Shown: positions 16,622-25,506, numbered from the stretch's first letter. The stretch: DNA of 40,640 nucleotides from JAEYZS01 sp964469265 (GCA_964469265.1 CAYXYF010000020.1:1-40640), one strand, 5' to 3'. Program-made: numbers and translations. Notes: generated by a model from the sequence alone, not told the origin.

Positions 16622-17400
16622 AAGCCAAACGCGACTTTTAATCCGATTCTATTGTTATCAAGAATCCGGCTATACTCAGCGCCTAACTTAAAGAGCGCAA
16701 GGCCAACATTAACACCAGCTAAGTACTGAGTGCCTGATACTTTCTTCGATGCAGAATCACTTAGAGTATAAGTGTTATCAAAGATCCCGCTACCAGAGAG
16801 GTCAGTATCGGCTTTGATATAACCTATGCCAACATAGGGTTCAATCATCGGAAGCATTGGGCTGATTAAAAGCTGCAGCCCTGTAACAGAAGTTTTACTT
16901 GAAACTTGAGCTGCTACGGGAGCGGTTTGACTAAAAGATATTTTCGCGTCTGAATAAAATCCTCGGACAGCAACGTTGACAGGAAGAATTGGAACAACAT
17001 CATTAATATTCATCTTAATTCCTAGTGAAGTTGATTCGACGTCAATGTCTCCAACGGAAGTTTTTGGAATTAAAACGGCCTCTGCGGAAAGTCCAAACGG
17101 GATTCCAACTGCGCCCATCAACCCAGCATTATAAAGATTTGGTAATTCGGCTCCTGCGTTTTGTTTTACAATGTCATCAATTTTTGGAACGGTGGTTTGT
17201 GCAGCAACAACTCCCACTTGGAAACCAAAAAGTCTTCCCAGCGTTGATGCACCCATCATGGAATTGTGAGTAAAGTTTGCGCCCATGCCTTTTGCGATCT
17301 CGTGCATGTCGCTGTCGTTAATGTCGTGGAATGCAGGATCGGCAGCGCTAACGGTGAAGGGAAAAATAAATGCTAGCGCTAATATTCTAAGGTGTTTCAT
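16618..17400 (-). CDS. Outer-membrane beta-barrel protein
   Basis: The 260-residue product starts with a signal peptide (MKHLRILALAFIFPFTVSA) at ATG 17400, preceded by AAGGAG 4 bases away; the frame is open 21 codons further upstream. After a short helical part (DIAKGMG-like), alternating hydrophobic strands run to the end (ILPVNVAVRGFY, PMIEPYVGIGYI, LAGVNVGLALFKLGAEY). It closes with VAFGF, with the terminal Phe typical of BAM-inserted barrels. No cargo-specific motif is visible. The stop codon overlaps that of the convergent hydrolase by two bases. The 206 bases upstream contain a GACCTAGGTC palindrome (17494-17503) but no gene. Confidence 0.8.
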   Translation of the reverse strand: MKHLRILALAFIFPFTVSAADPAFHDINDSDMHEIAKGMGANFTHNSMMGASTLGRLFGFQVGVVAAQTTVPKIDDIVKQNAGAELPNLYNAGLMGAVGIPFGLSAEAVLIPKTSVGDIDVESTSLGIKMNINDVVPILPVNVAVRGFYSDAKISFSQTAPVAAQVSSKTSVTGLQLLISPMLPMIEPYVGIGYIKADTDLSGSGIFDNTYTLSDSASKKVSGTQYLAGVNVGLALFKLGAEYSRILDNNRIGLKVAFGF

Positions 17401-17606
17401 AAAGCTCCTTAAGTTGTTGATTAATGTAGTATTGTCTAGCGACTTGGATTTAAAAGCAAACACTTGCAGGAGTGATTAGAGTGCGACTTCCAAGACCTAG
17501 GTCCTGAAAGGGCAAGGCACATTTTGACACCAAAACGCTCGGCATGGCTTTTGTACTAGTTAATAAATGGGGATCATTTTGGTCCCAGTAATGACTTGGG
17601 GGGAAT

Positions 17607-19616
17607 GTGGCAAGGTATTTAGTTTTACTTTTTATATTGGGGTTATCATCAAACGCATTGGCCGGACAACTTGCAAAGAGCGGCAAATGGGTGCTTAACG
17701 AGCATGGTTCTGGAGCAGACACTGTGTGCGAGGCCATCACGACAGATTCTGGGTTTTTAAGAAGTTATAGCCTTAGGCTAAGCAAAACGAAAAATTCAGA
17801 CAAACCTTTAGAAATATTTTTACATGAAACAGGAAAGCTAAATTACGGACCTCTTGCAATGACGTCGGTGAATCATGAGGTAGCACTTTTTAGTGAGTAC
17901 TCGGTTGCAGATAAGAGCCGATTCTTTTGGTATCTTCCAGATGAAACAAAACAACTCACAGACCACCTAAGAACTGCGAAGGGAAATCTTGAGGTTGTGC
18001 CTTTTGGAGACCTCGAGGGTGGAAAACTGAAGTTCTCTTTAAGTGGAGCTGCAGAAATTATCGCAAGCATGGAGAAACTCTGTAACCAAGGTCAGCCTCT
18101 TGTTGAACAAAGATTCTCTGCACTGACTGATCATCCAGCAAGTTTTGATCAAAATCCGAAGATTTTTGATGGAACTACTTTGGTGGCTGTTCGTGCTGGT
18201 TTTTATGATCTTGCGGCACACTTTGCGCGTCTATTAGAACAAGAAAGGGAACTTAAAAAACTTGAAGATGCAAACGCGCCAGCCATTCAGGAGCGAAAAC
18301 GCCTTCAGATGGAGCGTGCTGACTTAGCCAATAAAAAGATCCCTGAGTTAAAACAAGATATATCCGCTACAACTTTAAGAATCCAAAACGGTGAGAGGCG
18401 GCTCGGCCAACTCCGAAGTGAAATTCCTGCAGCAGAAAAACAAAGAGCGACCGCACAGACTCGGTATGACACTGCTTCTCAGAAAATTGCGCCACATCAA
18501 CCAAAACATAATGAGCTTTCAAATGAAATCAGTAGAGCGCAGAGGGCATTGAGCGGAGCAGTGAATGATAAAGCGTCTTTTGAGCGAGAACACAGCGCAA
18601 ACATTAGTACAATTAGGCAGCTTGAAAGAGAAGCTCAACTTTTGACTCAATCAATCCAGCGGTTGCGTTCAGAAGTTTCTCATGCTCAAAGCAAAGCGGA
18701 ACAAGCTAGAAGAGAATACAACTCCTATGATGCAGACTATGAGTACAGGAGATTGTTACAGTCTTCAAGCAGGTACCATTCTTTAAAAAGAGAATCTGAT
18801 AATATTCGTAACCAAATAAATAGAGAGCGCGGAGAGCTTGTGAATTTACAAAGAGACCTTTCTCGTGTGCAATCACAGATGAGCCAATGTATATCTAAAC
18901 CAGAAAACAACTGTGATCATTTAGCATCACAAGTCCGAGATAAACAAAATCAAGTTCGCAGTAAGGAAAGCGATATTTCAAGACTTAATTCTCAGTACGA
19001 CTCAAATCGCAGAGGTATGGACCGCATTGAGTCTAGTATCCGTAATGACGTTCAAAGAGTTTCTGATCGTTTAAGACATGCATACGACGTGGCGCTAACG
19101 AACTTAAACAGATTGCAGTCTCGTATAGCGCAAGAAGAAAGCTTACGAAACGACATTACGAACTACAGAATTCCACAGTTAATTAACAGGAATGGGGATT
19201 TAAAAATACGTATTGCGGATCTTGATCGACAGATTCCAGGTCTTAGACAAAACGTCGCACGAGCGGAAGCAGACCTTAAGAGATTTGAACAAAGTGTAGG
19301 CTATGTAAAGCTTAAACAAGATCTCAACACTGCAAGTGATAACCTTAGCGCCGCAAAAGCAAAGCTTGAGAATTTGATGGCAGAAGAGTCTCGTCTAAAC
19401 ACACAAGTCCCATCAGATAAGGTGCGCCTTGCACAGTTGGATAGCTCTTTAAAATCAAGTGAAGCTCGTTTAGCGCAAGTCGTTCAACGAGTGGCAGAAC
19501 TTGATAGTGCCCTCGTTAGCTTTGATAATGCAAAGGCTGCAATCGATGCAAAGATTAATGTAATCAATTCCGATATTCAACACTCCCAAGCAAACTACTT
19601 ACGTCACTTTCACTAA
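17607..19616 (+). CDS. Large periplasmic coiled-coil protein
   Basis: The 669-residue protein begins at GTG 17607 behind a G-run (TTGGGGGGAAT) with signal peptide MARYLVLLFILGLSSNALA. Residues about 20-195 form a compact domain with two or three cysteines. From about 200 to 660 it is almost continuous coiled coil in several segments broken by Pro/Gly, with a small Cys loop (CISKPENNC). The helical part carries many Arg, Gln, Ser and Glu residues. It resembles structural tethers or EnvC-like scaffolds in layout but has no peptidase domain. The family is not recognised. It is monocistronic, with a strong terminator after the stop. Confidence 0.8.
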   Translation: MARYLVLLFILGLSSNALAGQLAKSGKWVLNEHGSGADTVCEAITTDSGFLRSYSLRLSKTKNSDKPLEIFLHETGKLNYGPLAMTSVNHEVALFSEYSVADKSRFFWYLPDETKQLTDHLRTAKGNLEVVPFGDLEGGKLKFSLSGAAEIIASMEKLCNQGQPLVEQRFSALTDHPASFDQNPKIFDGTTLVAVRAGFYDLAAHFARLLEQERELKKLEDANAPAIQERKRLQMERADLANKKIPELKQDISATTLRIQNGERRLGQLRSEIPAAEKQRATAQTRYDTASQKIAPHQPKHNELSNEISRAQRALSGAVNDKASFEREHSANISTIRQLEREAQLLTQSIQRLRSEVSHAQSKAEQARREYNSYDADYEYRRLLQSSSRYHSLKRESDNIRNQINRERGELVNLQRDLSRVQSQMSQCISKPENNCDHLASQVRDKQNQVRSKESDISRLNSQYDSNRRGMDRIESSIRNDVQRVSDRLRHAYDVALTNLNRLQSRIAQEESLRNDITNYRIPQLINRNGDLKIRIADLDRQIPGLRQNVARAEADLKRFEQSVGYVKLKQDLNTASDNLSAAKAKLENLMAEESRLNTQVPSDKVRLAQLDSSLKSSEARLAQVVQRVAELDSALVSFDNAKAAIDAKINVINSDIQHSQANYLRHFH

Positions 19617-19640
19617 GCCCGAAATTGCGCAAAGTAGTTG

Positions 19641-19669
19641 AGGCCGAGCAAAAGCTCGGCCTTTTTTTT
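19641..19669 (+). terminator. Rho-independent terminator
   Basis: AGGCCGAGC, loop AAAA, GCTCGGCCT and a run of T residues: a perfect 9-bp GC-rich stem 24 bases after the coiled-coil gene. Confidence 0.95.
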
Positions 19670-19818
19670 ATCACTTACTACTTTATTGATTTGCAGACGT
19701 TGGTCTTGGCTACGATGTGATGTGGGGCCTTAATGCTACTTTTTTTCACGGTATGGTGGTTGCATTATATGTTAAATGCATAAGCACGGAGACAACTTGT
19801 CACCATAAGGGGGCGCAT

Positions 19819-21360
19819 TTGTTTAAGCACAAAAGGAAACTGATTTTAGGAGTTGCATTGCTAGGACTGATTTCATCAAGTGGCGGAGCAATTCAAAACA
19901 CTTGGATCAATCAGAGCACTATGCAGGTTTTGAATGAAGTGAGCGCAGAGTCTGCACGTCAGCATCTCGTGGCGCTTCAAGAAATTGCAGATAACCATAA
20001 TGGAAACCGGAGTGCAGGGAGCAGTGGTGATAAAGCCTCCAGAGATTATATTGTTCAACAACTCCACCGCGCAGGGTACCTTGTTCACCACCAATTCTTT
20101 CAGTTCAAAAAGTTTAGCAAATTAGGAAAGGGTGTGCTCGAGATAACAGCACCAGATCACATTCCTCTTGAAGAAGAAAAAGACTTTGAAGTGATGTCTT
20201 ATAGCGGCTCTGGCAAAACAGAAGCGTTAATCACTGCCGTTGATGTTTCGTTAGGACTTGGAAATTCTTCATCAAGCGGATGCGAAGCCGAAGACTTTGC
20301 AAACTTCTCTCCGGGACATATTGCATTGGTACAAAGAGGAACATGCGCCTTCGGTGATAAAGCTAAGAATGCTGAAAAAGCAGGAGCAAGCGGAGTTATT
20401 ATCTTTAATCAGGGTGACACTGAAGACCGCAAGGGGCTTTTTGCAGGAACCCTCGGCGAAGACGTTGAGCTTAATATTCCAGTTCTTGCAACAACCTATG
20501 AAAAAGGTGTTGAGCTTGCTCATCCTAAAGTGAAGGCTCTTCTCTCAGCAACAACTGAAGTGAAAACTTCTGGGACATATAATATTCTTGCAGAAACCCT
20601 CTCAGGTGATCCAAATAATATCGTCATGATCGGCGCACATTTAGATAGTGTTGAGGCCGGACCAGGAATAAACGATAATGGATCAGGGAGTGCAGGCATA
20701 TTAGAAGTTGCAACCAAACTTAAAGATGCAAAACTTAACAACAAGATTCGATTCGCATGGTGGGGAGCTGAGGAGCTAGGTCTTGTGGGCTCAACGAAGT
20801 ACGTTCAGTATCTGCCAGAAGAAGAAAAAGAAAAAATCGCTCTTTATTTGAATTTTGATATGATCGCTTCTCCAAACTATAAACTTGGAGTTTATGACGG
20901 CGATGGTTCTCATTTTGAATCCGTTGGACCGCAGGGCTCAGACTCCATTGAAAGTTTATTCAAAATGTTTTTAAGTGCCTACGGCTCAGGAAGTGTGGAG
21001 ACTCCACTCAATGGGCGCTCTGATTATCAAGCATTTGCATTGGCGGGTATTCCTGTTGGTGGACTTTTTACGGGTGCCGAAGACGTTAAGTCTGAGCAAG
21101 AGGCTAAGCTCTTTGGTGGTGAAGCAGGTGTCGCCTACGATGCTTGTTATCATAAAAAGTGCGATGATCTCAGTAACCTTAACATGGAAGCCTTTGAAAT
21201 CAATGTCGACGCCATTGCCTTTGCAGCGCTGACTTATGGGCATTCGACGGCTTCGGTGCAACGTGCGCCGAGCTCTCCATTTGTTTCGCTACGGGCAGCG
21301 AGCGGACTATCGCCAGATGCTATTTCAATAAGCTGTCACGAAGAAGCTTTTATCCGATAA
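19819..21360 (+). CDS. Secreted M28-family zinc aminopeptidase with PA domain
   Basis: I start at TTG 19819: AAGGGGG lies 5 bases ahead and the product then begins with a clean signal peptide (MFKHKRKLILGVALLGLISS). In the 513 residues, a PA (protease-associated) insert at about 135-240 contains LVQRGTCAFGDKAKNAEKAG. The M28 catalytic core has His274 and Asp286 (GAHLD, GINDNGSG), Glu318-Glu319 (WWGAEELG), Asp347 (NFDM) and His445 (CYHKKCDD). It should remove N-terminal residues from peptides outside the cytoplasm, a useful prey-digestion activity if the host is predatory. The frame is open 34 codons upstream with no signal peptide there. Confidence 0.93.
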   Translation: MFKHKRKLILGVALLGLISSSGGAIQNTWINQSTMQVLNEVSAESARQHLVALQEIADNHNGNRSAGSSGDKASRDYIVQQLHRAGYLVHHQFFQFKKFSKLGKGVLEITAPDHIPLEEEKDFEVMSYSGSGKTEALITAVDVSLGLGNSSSSGCEAEDFANFSPGHIALVQRGTCAFGDKAKNAEKAGASGVIIFNQGDTEDRKGLFAGTLGEDVELNIPVLATTYEKGVELAHPKVKALLSATTEVKTSGTYNILAETLSGDPNNIVMIGAHLDSVEAGPGINDNGSGSAGILEVATKLKDAKLNNKIRFAWWGAEELGLVGSTKYVQYLPEEEKEKIALYLNFDMIASPNYKLGVYDGDGSHFESVGPQGSDSIESLFKMFLSAYGSGSVETPLNGRSDYQAFALAGIPVGGLFTGAEDVKSEQEAKLFGGEAGVAYDACYHKKCDDLSNLNMEAFEINVDAIAFAALTYGHSTASVQRAPSSPFVSLRAASGLSPDAISISCHEEAFIR

Positions 21361-21563
21361 GGTATTAGTTTAGTTTGTGTTTCGCTGTCTCATTTTGAGA
21401 CGCCTTAAGTTCGTACTGTAAAAAGGTATGAATTGTATAGGTGTACACGCGGATGTAAAAGTTTAAGCCAATTATTAAACTTCCCTCCAGTTTTTTTTGA
21501 TCTGAGCTCGGCATACCTGATGCAACTCTTTGACTTATGTTTTTAATTTAGGGGGAAATATAT

Positions 21564-22361
21564 ATGCTTAAAATGCTATGTCTTGCGCTAATTGCATCGG
21601 CAATGTCTATTGGAGATGCAAATGCTCAGCAAAGGTATAACGAAGACGGGACACCTTATACTGGGGACAATGACAATCGCCAAAGGTATAACGAGGACGG
21701 AACACCTTATACTGGAAATAACGATAACCGCCAAAGATACAACGAAGACGGAACGCCTTATGACGGAACCCCGAGGCCCGTTGTTAATGAAGGAGACAGA
21801 TCCAATAATAATCGGGATTCAGCAAACACGAGTAGTTCTGCTGCCAACCAAAGAGTGAACGAAGACGGCACACCTTACAATGGTGATAATGACAACCGCC
21901 AACGATACAACGAAGATGGAACACCTTATACTGGGGACAATGACAATCGCCAAAGATACAACGAAGACGGAACTCCTTATGACGGAACGCCTAAACCAGT
22001 CGTAAATGAAACCGACAAGTCGAAGAGCAATTCAGCTAATAACTCCGACGTCAAAGCAAGAGGTGATTCAAGCAAAGCAAGTAACTCGGATCAGTATAAA
22101 GCACAAAAAGCTGCAGAAGCTGAGGCTAAGAAAAAAGTTTTAAGAGATACTTATTCTTATATGTTGCAAACACGGCCTAAGAGCACACAAGATCGCATTG
22201 AGAAACACAAGACTCTGCAAAGAACTGTGTCTTCTTACAACGATCTTTTAGATGCACAGGATTCTGGTAATATTAAAGCTCTCGACGAGGCTTTAAAGAA
22301 GGTCGATAAGGTTCAAAAAGACAACTTACGATCGCTCATCTTACAGAGATTGGGAAGATAA
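21564..22361 (+). CDS. Secreted NEDGTPY-repeat protein
   Basis: The 265-residue protein has a signal peptide (MLKMLCLALIASAMSIGDANA) and AGGGGG 7 bases before the ATG. Residues 23-78 and 96-151 are two 56-residue copies of a module, each with three units built on YNEDGTPY and joined by TGDNDNRQ or TGNNDNRQ, ending in DGTPxPVVNE. Ser/Asn-rich linkers follow each copy. The C-terminal 85 residues are a charged helix (KAQKAAEAEAKKKV and onward). The Asp/Asn/Gly-rich turns could bind Ca2+ or glycans, but no known domain is recognised. It is likely exported and monocistronic. Confidence 0.8.
   Translation: MLKMLCLALIASAMSIGDANAQQRYNEDGTPYTGDNDNRQRYNEDGTPYTGNNDNRQRYNEDGTPYDGTPRPVVNEGDRSNNNRDSANTSSSAANQRVNEDGTPYNGDNDNRQRYNEDGTPYTGDNDNRQRYNEDGTPYDGTPKPVVNETDKSKSNSANNSDVKARGDSSKASNSDQYKAQKAAEAEAKKKVLRDTYSYMLQTRPKSTQDRIEKHKTLQRTVSSYNDLLDAQDSGNIKALDEALKKVDKVQKDNLRSLILQRLGR
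21630..21797 (+). repeat. Three-unit NEDGTPY module, copy 1
   Basis: This stretch encodes residues 23-78: three units of about 17-18 residues. The partner copy at 21849-22016 has the same 56-residue length and unit order, so the module was duplicated as a block. Confidence 0.85.
21849..22016 (+). repeat. Three-unit NEDGTPY module, copy 2
   Basis: This stretch encodes residues 96-151, aligned residue for residue with copy 1. Substitutions are few (for example V for Y in its first unit, N for T after the first GTPY). Confidence 0.85.
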
Positions 22362-22387
22362 TTAATTCACTCTAAAGAGGAAAATGT

Positions 22388-22425
22388 GAAAATAGCGGTG
22401 CCAAAAGCTTCGCTATTTTCTTTTT
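22388..22425 (+). terminator. Rho-independent terminator
   Basis: GAAAATAGCG, a 13-base loop, CGCTATTTTC and then TTTTT: a perfect 10-bp stem following the NEDGTPY-repeat gene. Confidence 0.88.
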
Positions 22426-22585
22426 ATAAGAACGTATCCCAGTTCAAAAAGAGACGTCATATTTTTTGAGCAACTGCTAAACGATGACTCAAATCCCACC
22501 GCAAAATGATGCGCCAGAGCCACCAATTTCCTATCAAAACTCTTCTAGAGTTGCGGAAAGGGTGGGAACAGCGTACCTTTTCATT

Positions 22586-23476
22586 ATGAAGATCCTTGTG
22601 ACAGGCGCCACTGGCCTAGTTGGTAAGAAATTAGTTGAGAGTCTTGTAAAAGATGATCATGACGTTGTCGCCCTTGTTCGCAACCCAAAAAAACTTCCAG
22701 CCCTCACGCCAGAAAATCTGCTTCAATGGAAAGACTCTGACAAGGTTCCCCTTGAAGCAATCTACGGCGCTGGTGCCGTTATCAACCTCGTCGGAGAAAA
22801 CATAGCCAGCAGCCGTTGGACAGAAAAAAGAAAAGAGCGCCTCTGGAACTCACGCATTGATTCTACAAGAAGAATTGTTGAAGCCATCGGGCAGTTAAGA
22901 GAAGACGAAAAACCTAAAGTTTTAATTTCTGCATCAGCGGTAGGTTTTTATGGTGACACCAAAGACTCCACAGTTGATGAAACTGCACCCGCAGGAAAAG
23001 GCTATTTAGCTGAACTCTGTCAGGCATGGGAAGAAGAAGCCTTAAAGGCAGAGGCTCTCGGCTTAAGAGTTGTACTGTTAAGAAGCGGGGTCATCTTGTC
23101 AAATGATGGGGGAGCACTAAAGAAAATGGGTCCAGCTGTTCTGGGAGACGGAAAGCAATGGATGAGTTGGGTTCATATCGATGACGAAGTTCGATTCATC
23201 AAACACTGTTTACACAACGATAGCATCTCAGGCGCTTACAATCTCACTGCGCCTAACCCAGTAACCAATTTGGAGTTTACAAAAATACTTTCAAAAATTC
23301 GAGGCTTCAGGTTCACAGTCCCTGTCCCAGCAAAAGTCCTCAAGCTTGCCTTAGGCGAAATGTCATCAATGCTCCTTTCAAGCCAAAAAGTCCTTCCAAC
23401 AAAAACACTAAACTCCGGCTTTGAGTTTGAGCACTCAGACATTGAGAGCGCATTAAAAGATGTGTATGGAAAGTAA
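22586..23476 (+). CDS. NAD(P)-dependent epimerase-like SDR, YfcH/SDR39U1 family
   Basis: The preferred ATG at 22586 gives 296 residues starting MKILVTGATGLVGKKL, the TGxxGxxG dinucleotide-binding motif at the extreme N-terminus as usual for this family. Family blocks follow: GAGAVINLVGENIASSRWTEKRK, SASAVGFYGD and WMSWVHIDDEV. Function is unproven even in model bacteria. A human homologue is a mitochondrial protein. No SD is visible before this start. The frame is open to 22484, but the extra 34 residues have no family counterpart. It is monocistronic. Confidence 0.88.
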   Translation: MKILVTGATGLVGKKLVESLVKDDHDVVALVRNPKKLPALTPENLLQWKDSDKVPLEAIYGAGAVINLVGENIASSRWTEKRKERLWNSRIDSTRRIVEAIGQLREDEKPKVLISASAVGFYGDTKDSTVDETAPAGKGYLAELCQAWEEEALKAEALGLRVVLLRSGVILSNDGGALKKMGPAVLGDGKQWMSWVHIDDEVRFIKHCLHNDSISGAYNLTAPNPVTNLEFTKILSKIRGFRFTVPVPAKVLKLALGEMSSMLLSSQKVLPTKTLNSGFEFEHSDIESALKDVYGK

Positions 23477-23607
23477 ACGTCCTCCTCCGTGCAAAAAATA
23501 CTACTTTAATTGGAAGTCTTAGAGTCTCTATGCCAAAGCTTATGAGCTTTATTGACATAGGAAGCGCAATGAGCGATCTCTCTATCAGAAATAAAACTGG
23601 GGGCAGA

Positions 23608-24003
23608 TTGAAATTCATTCTTTTTTATACGATTTTTTTGATGGCGTTTTCGGCAAGTGCAGGCGATGCTCTAAATTGCCGAGGTGATCTTGAAGATGGC
23701 TACCAAGTTAACTTGTGTTCAAAAGTAATCGACACCAACAAGCTTCAAACAATCAATTGCTTGAAAGAAATTGAAGACAGTTACAAATTAAATCTCTGCC
23801 AAAATGCAAAAAAACCTAACGGTACTCTTGATTGTACCGCTGAATTGCAAGATGGCTTCGAGGTCAATCTCTGCAAATCAGTGCCAGTTCCGAACTCCGT
23901 TGTGTATATAAATTGTCTTACAGACCTTAAAGATAGTTACCAACTCAATCTCTGCATAAAGGTGAACGTCAAAGAACAGTCTTTCTTGCATAAGAGGCTA
24001 TAA
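23608..24003 (+). CDS. Small secreted protein of four C-x12-C repeats
   Basis: I start at TTG 23608, with GGGGG 4 bases ahead, giving signal peptide MKFILFYTIFLMAFSASA. An ATG at 23569 with AGGAAG also fits and adds 13 residues. The mature part is four copies of a 25-27-residue unit, each with cysteines exactly 13 apart (24/37, 51/64, 76/89, 103/116) and a core like DLEDGYQVNLC. Eight cysteines in a mature protein of about 110 residues imply disulfide-closed loops outside the cytoplasm. No known family is recognised. It could be a small binding or inhibitor module. Confidence 0.72.
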   Translation: MKFILFYTIFLMAFSASAGDALNCRGDLEDGYQVNLCSKVIDTNKLQTINCLKEIEDSYKLNLCQNAKKPNGTLDCTAELQDGFEVNLCKSVPVPNSVVYINCLTDLKDSYQLNLCIKVNVKEQSFLHKRL

Positions 24004-24020
24004 CCAAAAACATTCGTCCG

Positions 24021-24064
24021 TGATGCGGCTGTACTACCGATGATCGGTAGTGAAACTTGCGTCA
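24021..24064 (+). repeat. 44-bp perfect direct repeat, intergenic copy
   Basis: This is identical over 44 bases to 25068-25111 inside the HNH gene. It contains the palindrome CTACCGAT-G-ATCGGTAG (24034-24050). Read in the HNH frame it would encode the same DAAVLPMIGSETCV peptide and then stops within 10 codons. The rest of 24065-24345 shows only AT-rich sequence with a TTGACG (24114-24119) that lacks a well-spaced -10. Confidence 0.95.
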
Positions 24065-24345
24065 GGTTTATATTTCGCAAACGCTAAATGAATAAAAAAT
24101 ATTTAAAAAAATATTGACGGGTTTATGTCCTCGTAAAATGTCTTATGTTAGGAGCGTTCGCAGAAACCTTGTGTTTTGTTAAACTTCGGCCTCAGCGATT
24201 GAGGAAGAGGCGTTTATTGCGGTAAAGTCGCATTTATGGAATGCATTTTTGCAATTCAAAATCCTATAAAATGCTGTTTTAAAAACCTATGTTATATTGC
24301 TTTCAAGTTAACAAATTTGATGGGGGTCAAAGGAGTTATGAGTTT

Positions 24346-25362
24346 ATGGAAGCAAACTTCCAAACAAAGGAAACAAAAGGTTATAGAAATTTATCCAACA
24401 ATGCTCTAGAGCAAAAACTGCTTCAATCGGTCTCTCATGAAAATAAACTTAAAATTGAAATTTTGCACCTCTTAGCAGAGGTCGAAAGGCGAAGGCTTTA
24501 TTCTAAAAGTTATCCATCATTGTTTGAGTATTGCACAAAGGTTTTAAAGTACTCAGCTTCAAGCGCACAGCGGCGTATTGATACAATGAGAGCCATGAGG
24601 CTCATTCCTGAAATTGAAGAGAAAATTATAAAGGGCGAATTAAATCTTTCGAGTGTGGCGCAAGCTCAAAGTTTTTTTAGGCACGAAGCCAAGATGGGTA
24701 AGAGTTACTCTATTGAATCTAAAAAGGAAGTCTTAAGGAAGCTTGAGAACAAAACAACCAAGGAGTGTGTGGAGGAACTCGTTTCAATCTCACCTCAAAG
24801 TATTCCGCAGGAAAAGCGCAGAGAACTTACGAAAGACGTTACTGAGTTGAAGGTGATGTTGAATAAAGACCTCATTTCAAGGCTCGATAAAATCAAAGCG
24901 CTATTATCTCACCAAAATCCCACTATGACAGATCAGGAGCTCATTGAATTTATGGCAAAGGTCACTTTGAATAAGATTGATCCAAAAGAGAAGGCGAAGA
25001 GGGCTCGCAAAAGAGCTCGCAAGGAAGTTGAGACTCCTCCAGTAAGTCGTACGACGTCGCTAACTAATGATGCGGCTGTACTACCGATGATCGGTAGTGA
25101 AACTTGCGTCAAAGAAAAACGAATGAGCGTTTATCGTTATATTCCGTCAACCGTGAAGTGTGAGGTTTATATGCGGGATAAGGGACAGTGCACGCATCCA
25201 AATTGTGGGAGTCGGCGGTTTCTTGAGTATGACCATATTCTTCCCGTTGCTATGGGTGGAAAGAGTACGGTCGATAATGTGCGATTGCTTTGCCGAAATC
25301 ACAATCAATATGCGGCAATTGAAAGATTTGGTGTGCGAAAGATGAGACGGTATTTGCGCTGA
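24346..25362 (+). CDS. HNH endonuclease (Bdellovibrio-type)
   Basis: The 338-residue protein has a helical N-terminal half of the DUF222-like kind (AQRRIDTMRAMRLIPEIEEKI), a basic linker (KAKRARKRARKEV) and a C-terminal HNH nuclease domain: CTHPNC (Cys282, Cys287), YDHILP (Asp296-His297), DNVRLLCRNHNQ (Asn311, Cys316, His319-Asn320). It should cleave DNA with a single metal in a beta-beta-alpha finger. AGGAG lies 10 bases before the ATG at 24346; an in-frame ATG at 24289 is also open. Residues 241-255, between the two parts, are encoded by the 44-bp repeat. Genes of this type can occur as dispersed paralogues, which would make them recombination targets. Confidence 0.88.
   Translation: MEANFQTKETKGYRNLSNNALEQKLLQSVSHENKLKIEILHLLAEVERRRLYSKSYPSLFEYCTKVLKYSASSAQRRIDTMRAMRLIPEIEEKIIKGELNLSSVAQAQSFFRHEAKMGKSYSIESKKEVLRKLENKTTKECVEELVSISPQSIPQEKRRELTKDVTELKVMLNKDLISRLDKIKALLSHQNPTMTDQELIEFMAKVTLNKIDPKEKAKRARKRARKEVETPPVSRTTSLTNDAAVLPMIGSETCVKEKRMSVYRYIPSTVKCEVYMRDKGQCTHPNCGSRRFLEYDHILPVAMGGKSTVDNVRLLCRNHNQYAAIERFGVRKMRRYLR
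25068..25111 (+). repeat. 44-bp perfect direct repeat, copy within the HNH gene
   Basis: Second copy of the repeat at 24021-24064, with its palindrome at 25081-25097. It codes for the linker just before the HNH domain. Spacing between copies is 1047 bp. Confidence 0.95.
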
Positions 25363-25459
25363 GTGCCCCTTGATACAAGGGTGGTGTTGAGTCTAGTTCT
25401 AGTTGGGGACGGTATATATATTAGGACGGATTTGCGGAGGGTGCCCTGTGGGGGCAAAA

Positions 25460-25506
25460 GTGTAACCTATGTCTCTGGTATAAAGTGTTACCTATGTGGT
25501 CGGTAT
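25460..25506. repeat. Tandem 22-bp sites resembling an IS terminus
   Basis: Two units at 25460-25481 and 25485-25506 share GTGT(A/T)ACCTATGT and GGTAT and match at 17 of 22 bases. Paired sites of this kind (TGTnACCTATGT) occur at the ends of some IS elements as transposase-binding sites. No transposase gene or second end is seen, so this would be a relic. The surrounding stretch 25363-25705 holds no convincing gene and is richer in G+C than its neighbours. Confidence 0.45.

Noticed and set aside
21390..21425. GTCTC-ATTTT-GAGAC inverted repeat after the peptidase gene
   Set aside because: The stem is only 5 bp with no T-tract, too weak to call a terminator or operator.
24139..24221. Short basic ORFs beginning near 24139 and 24145
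   Set aside because: No SD and no homology-like features. The possible TTGACG upstream lacks a well-spaced -10.
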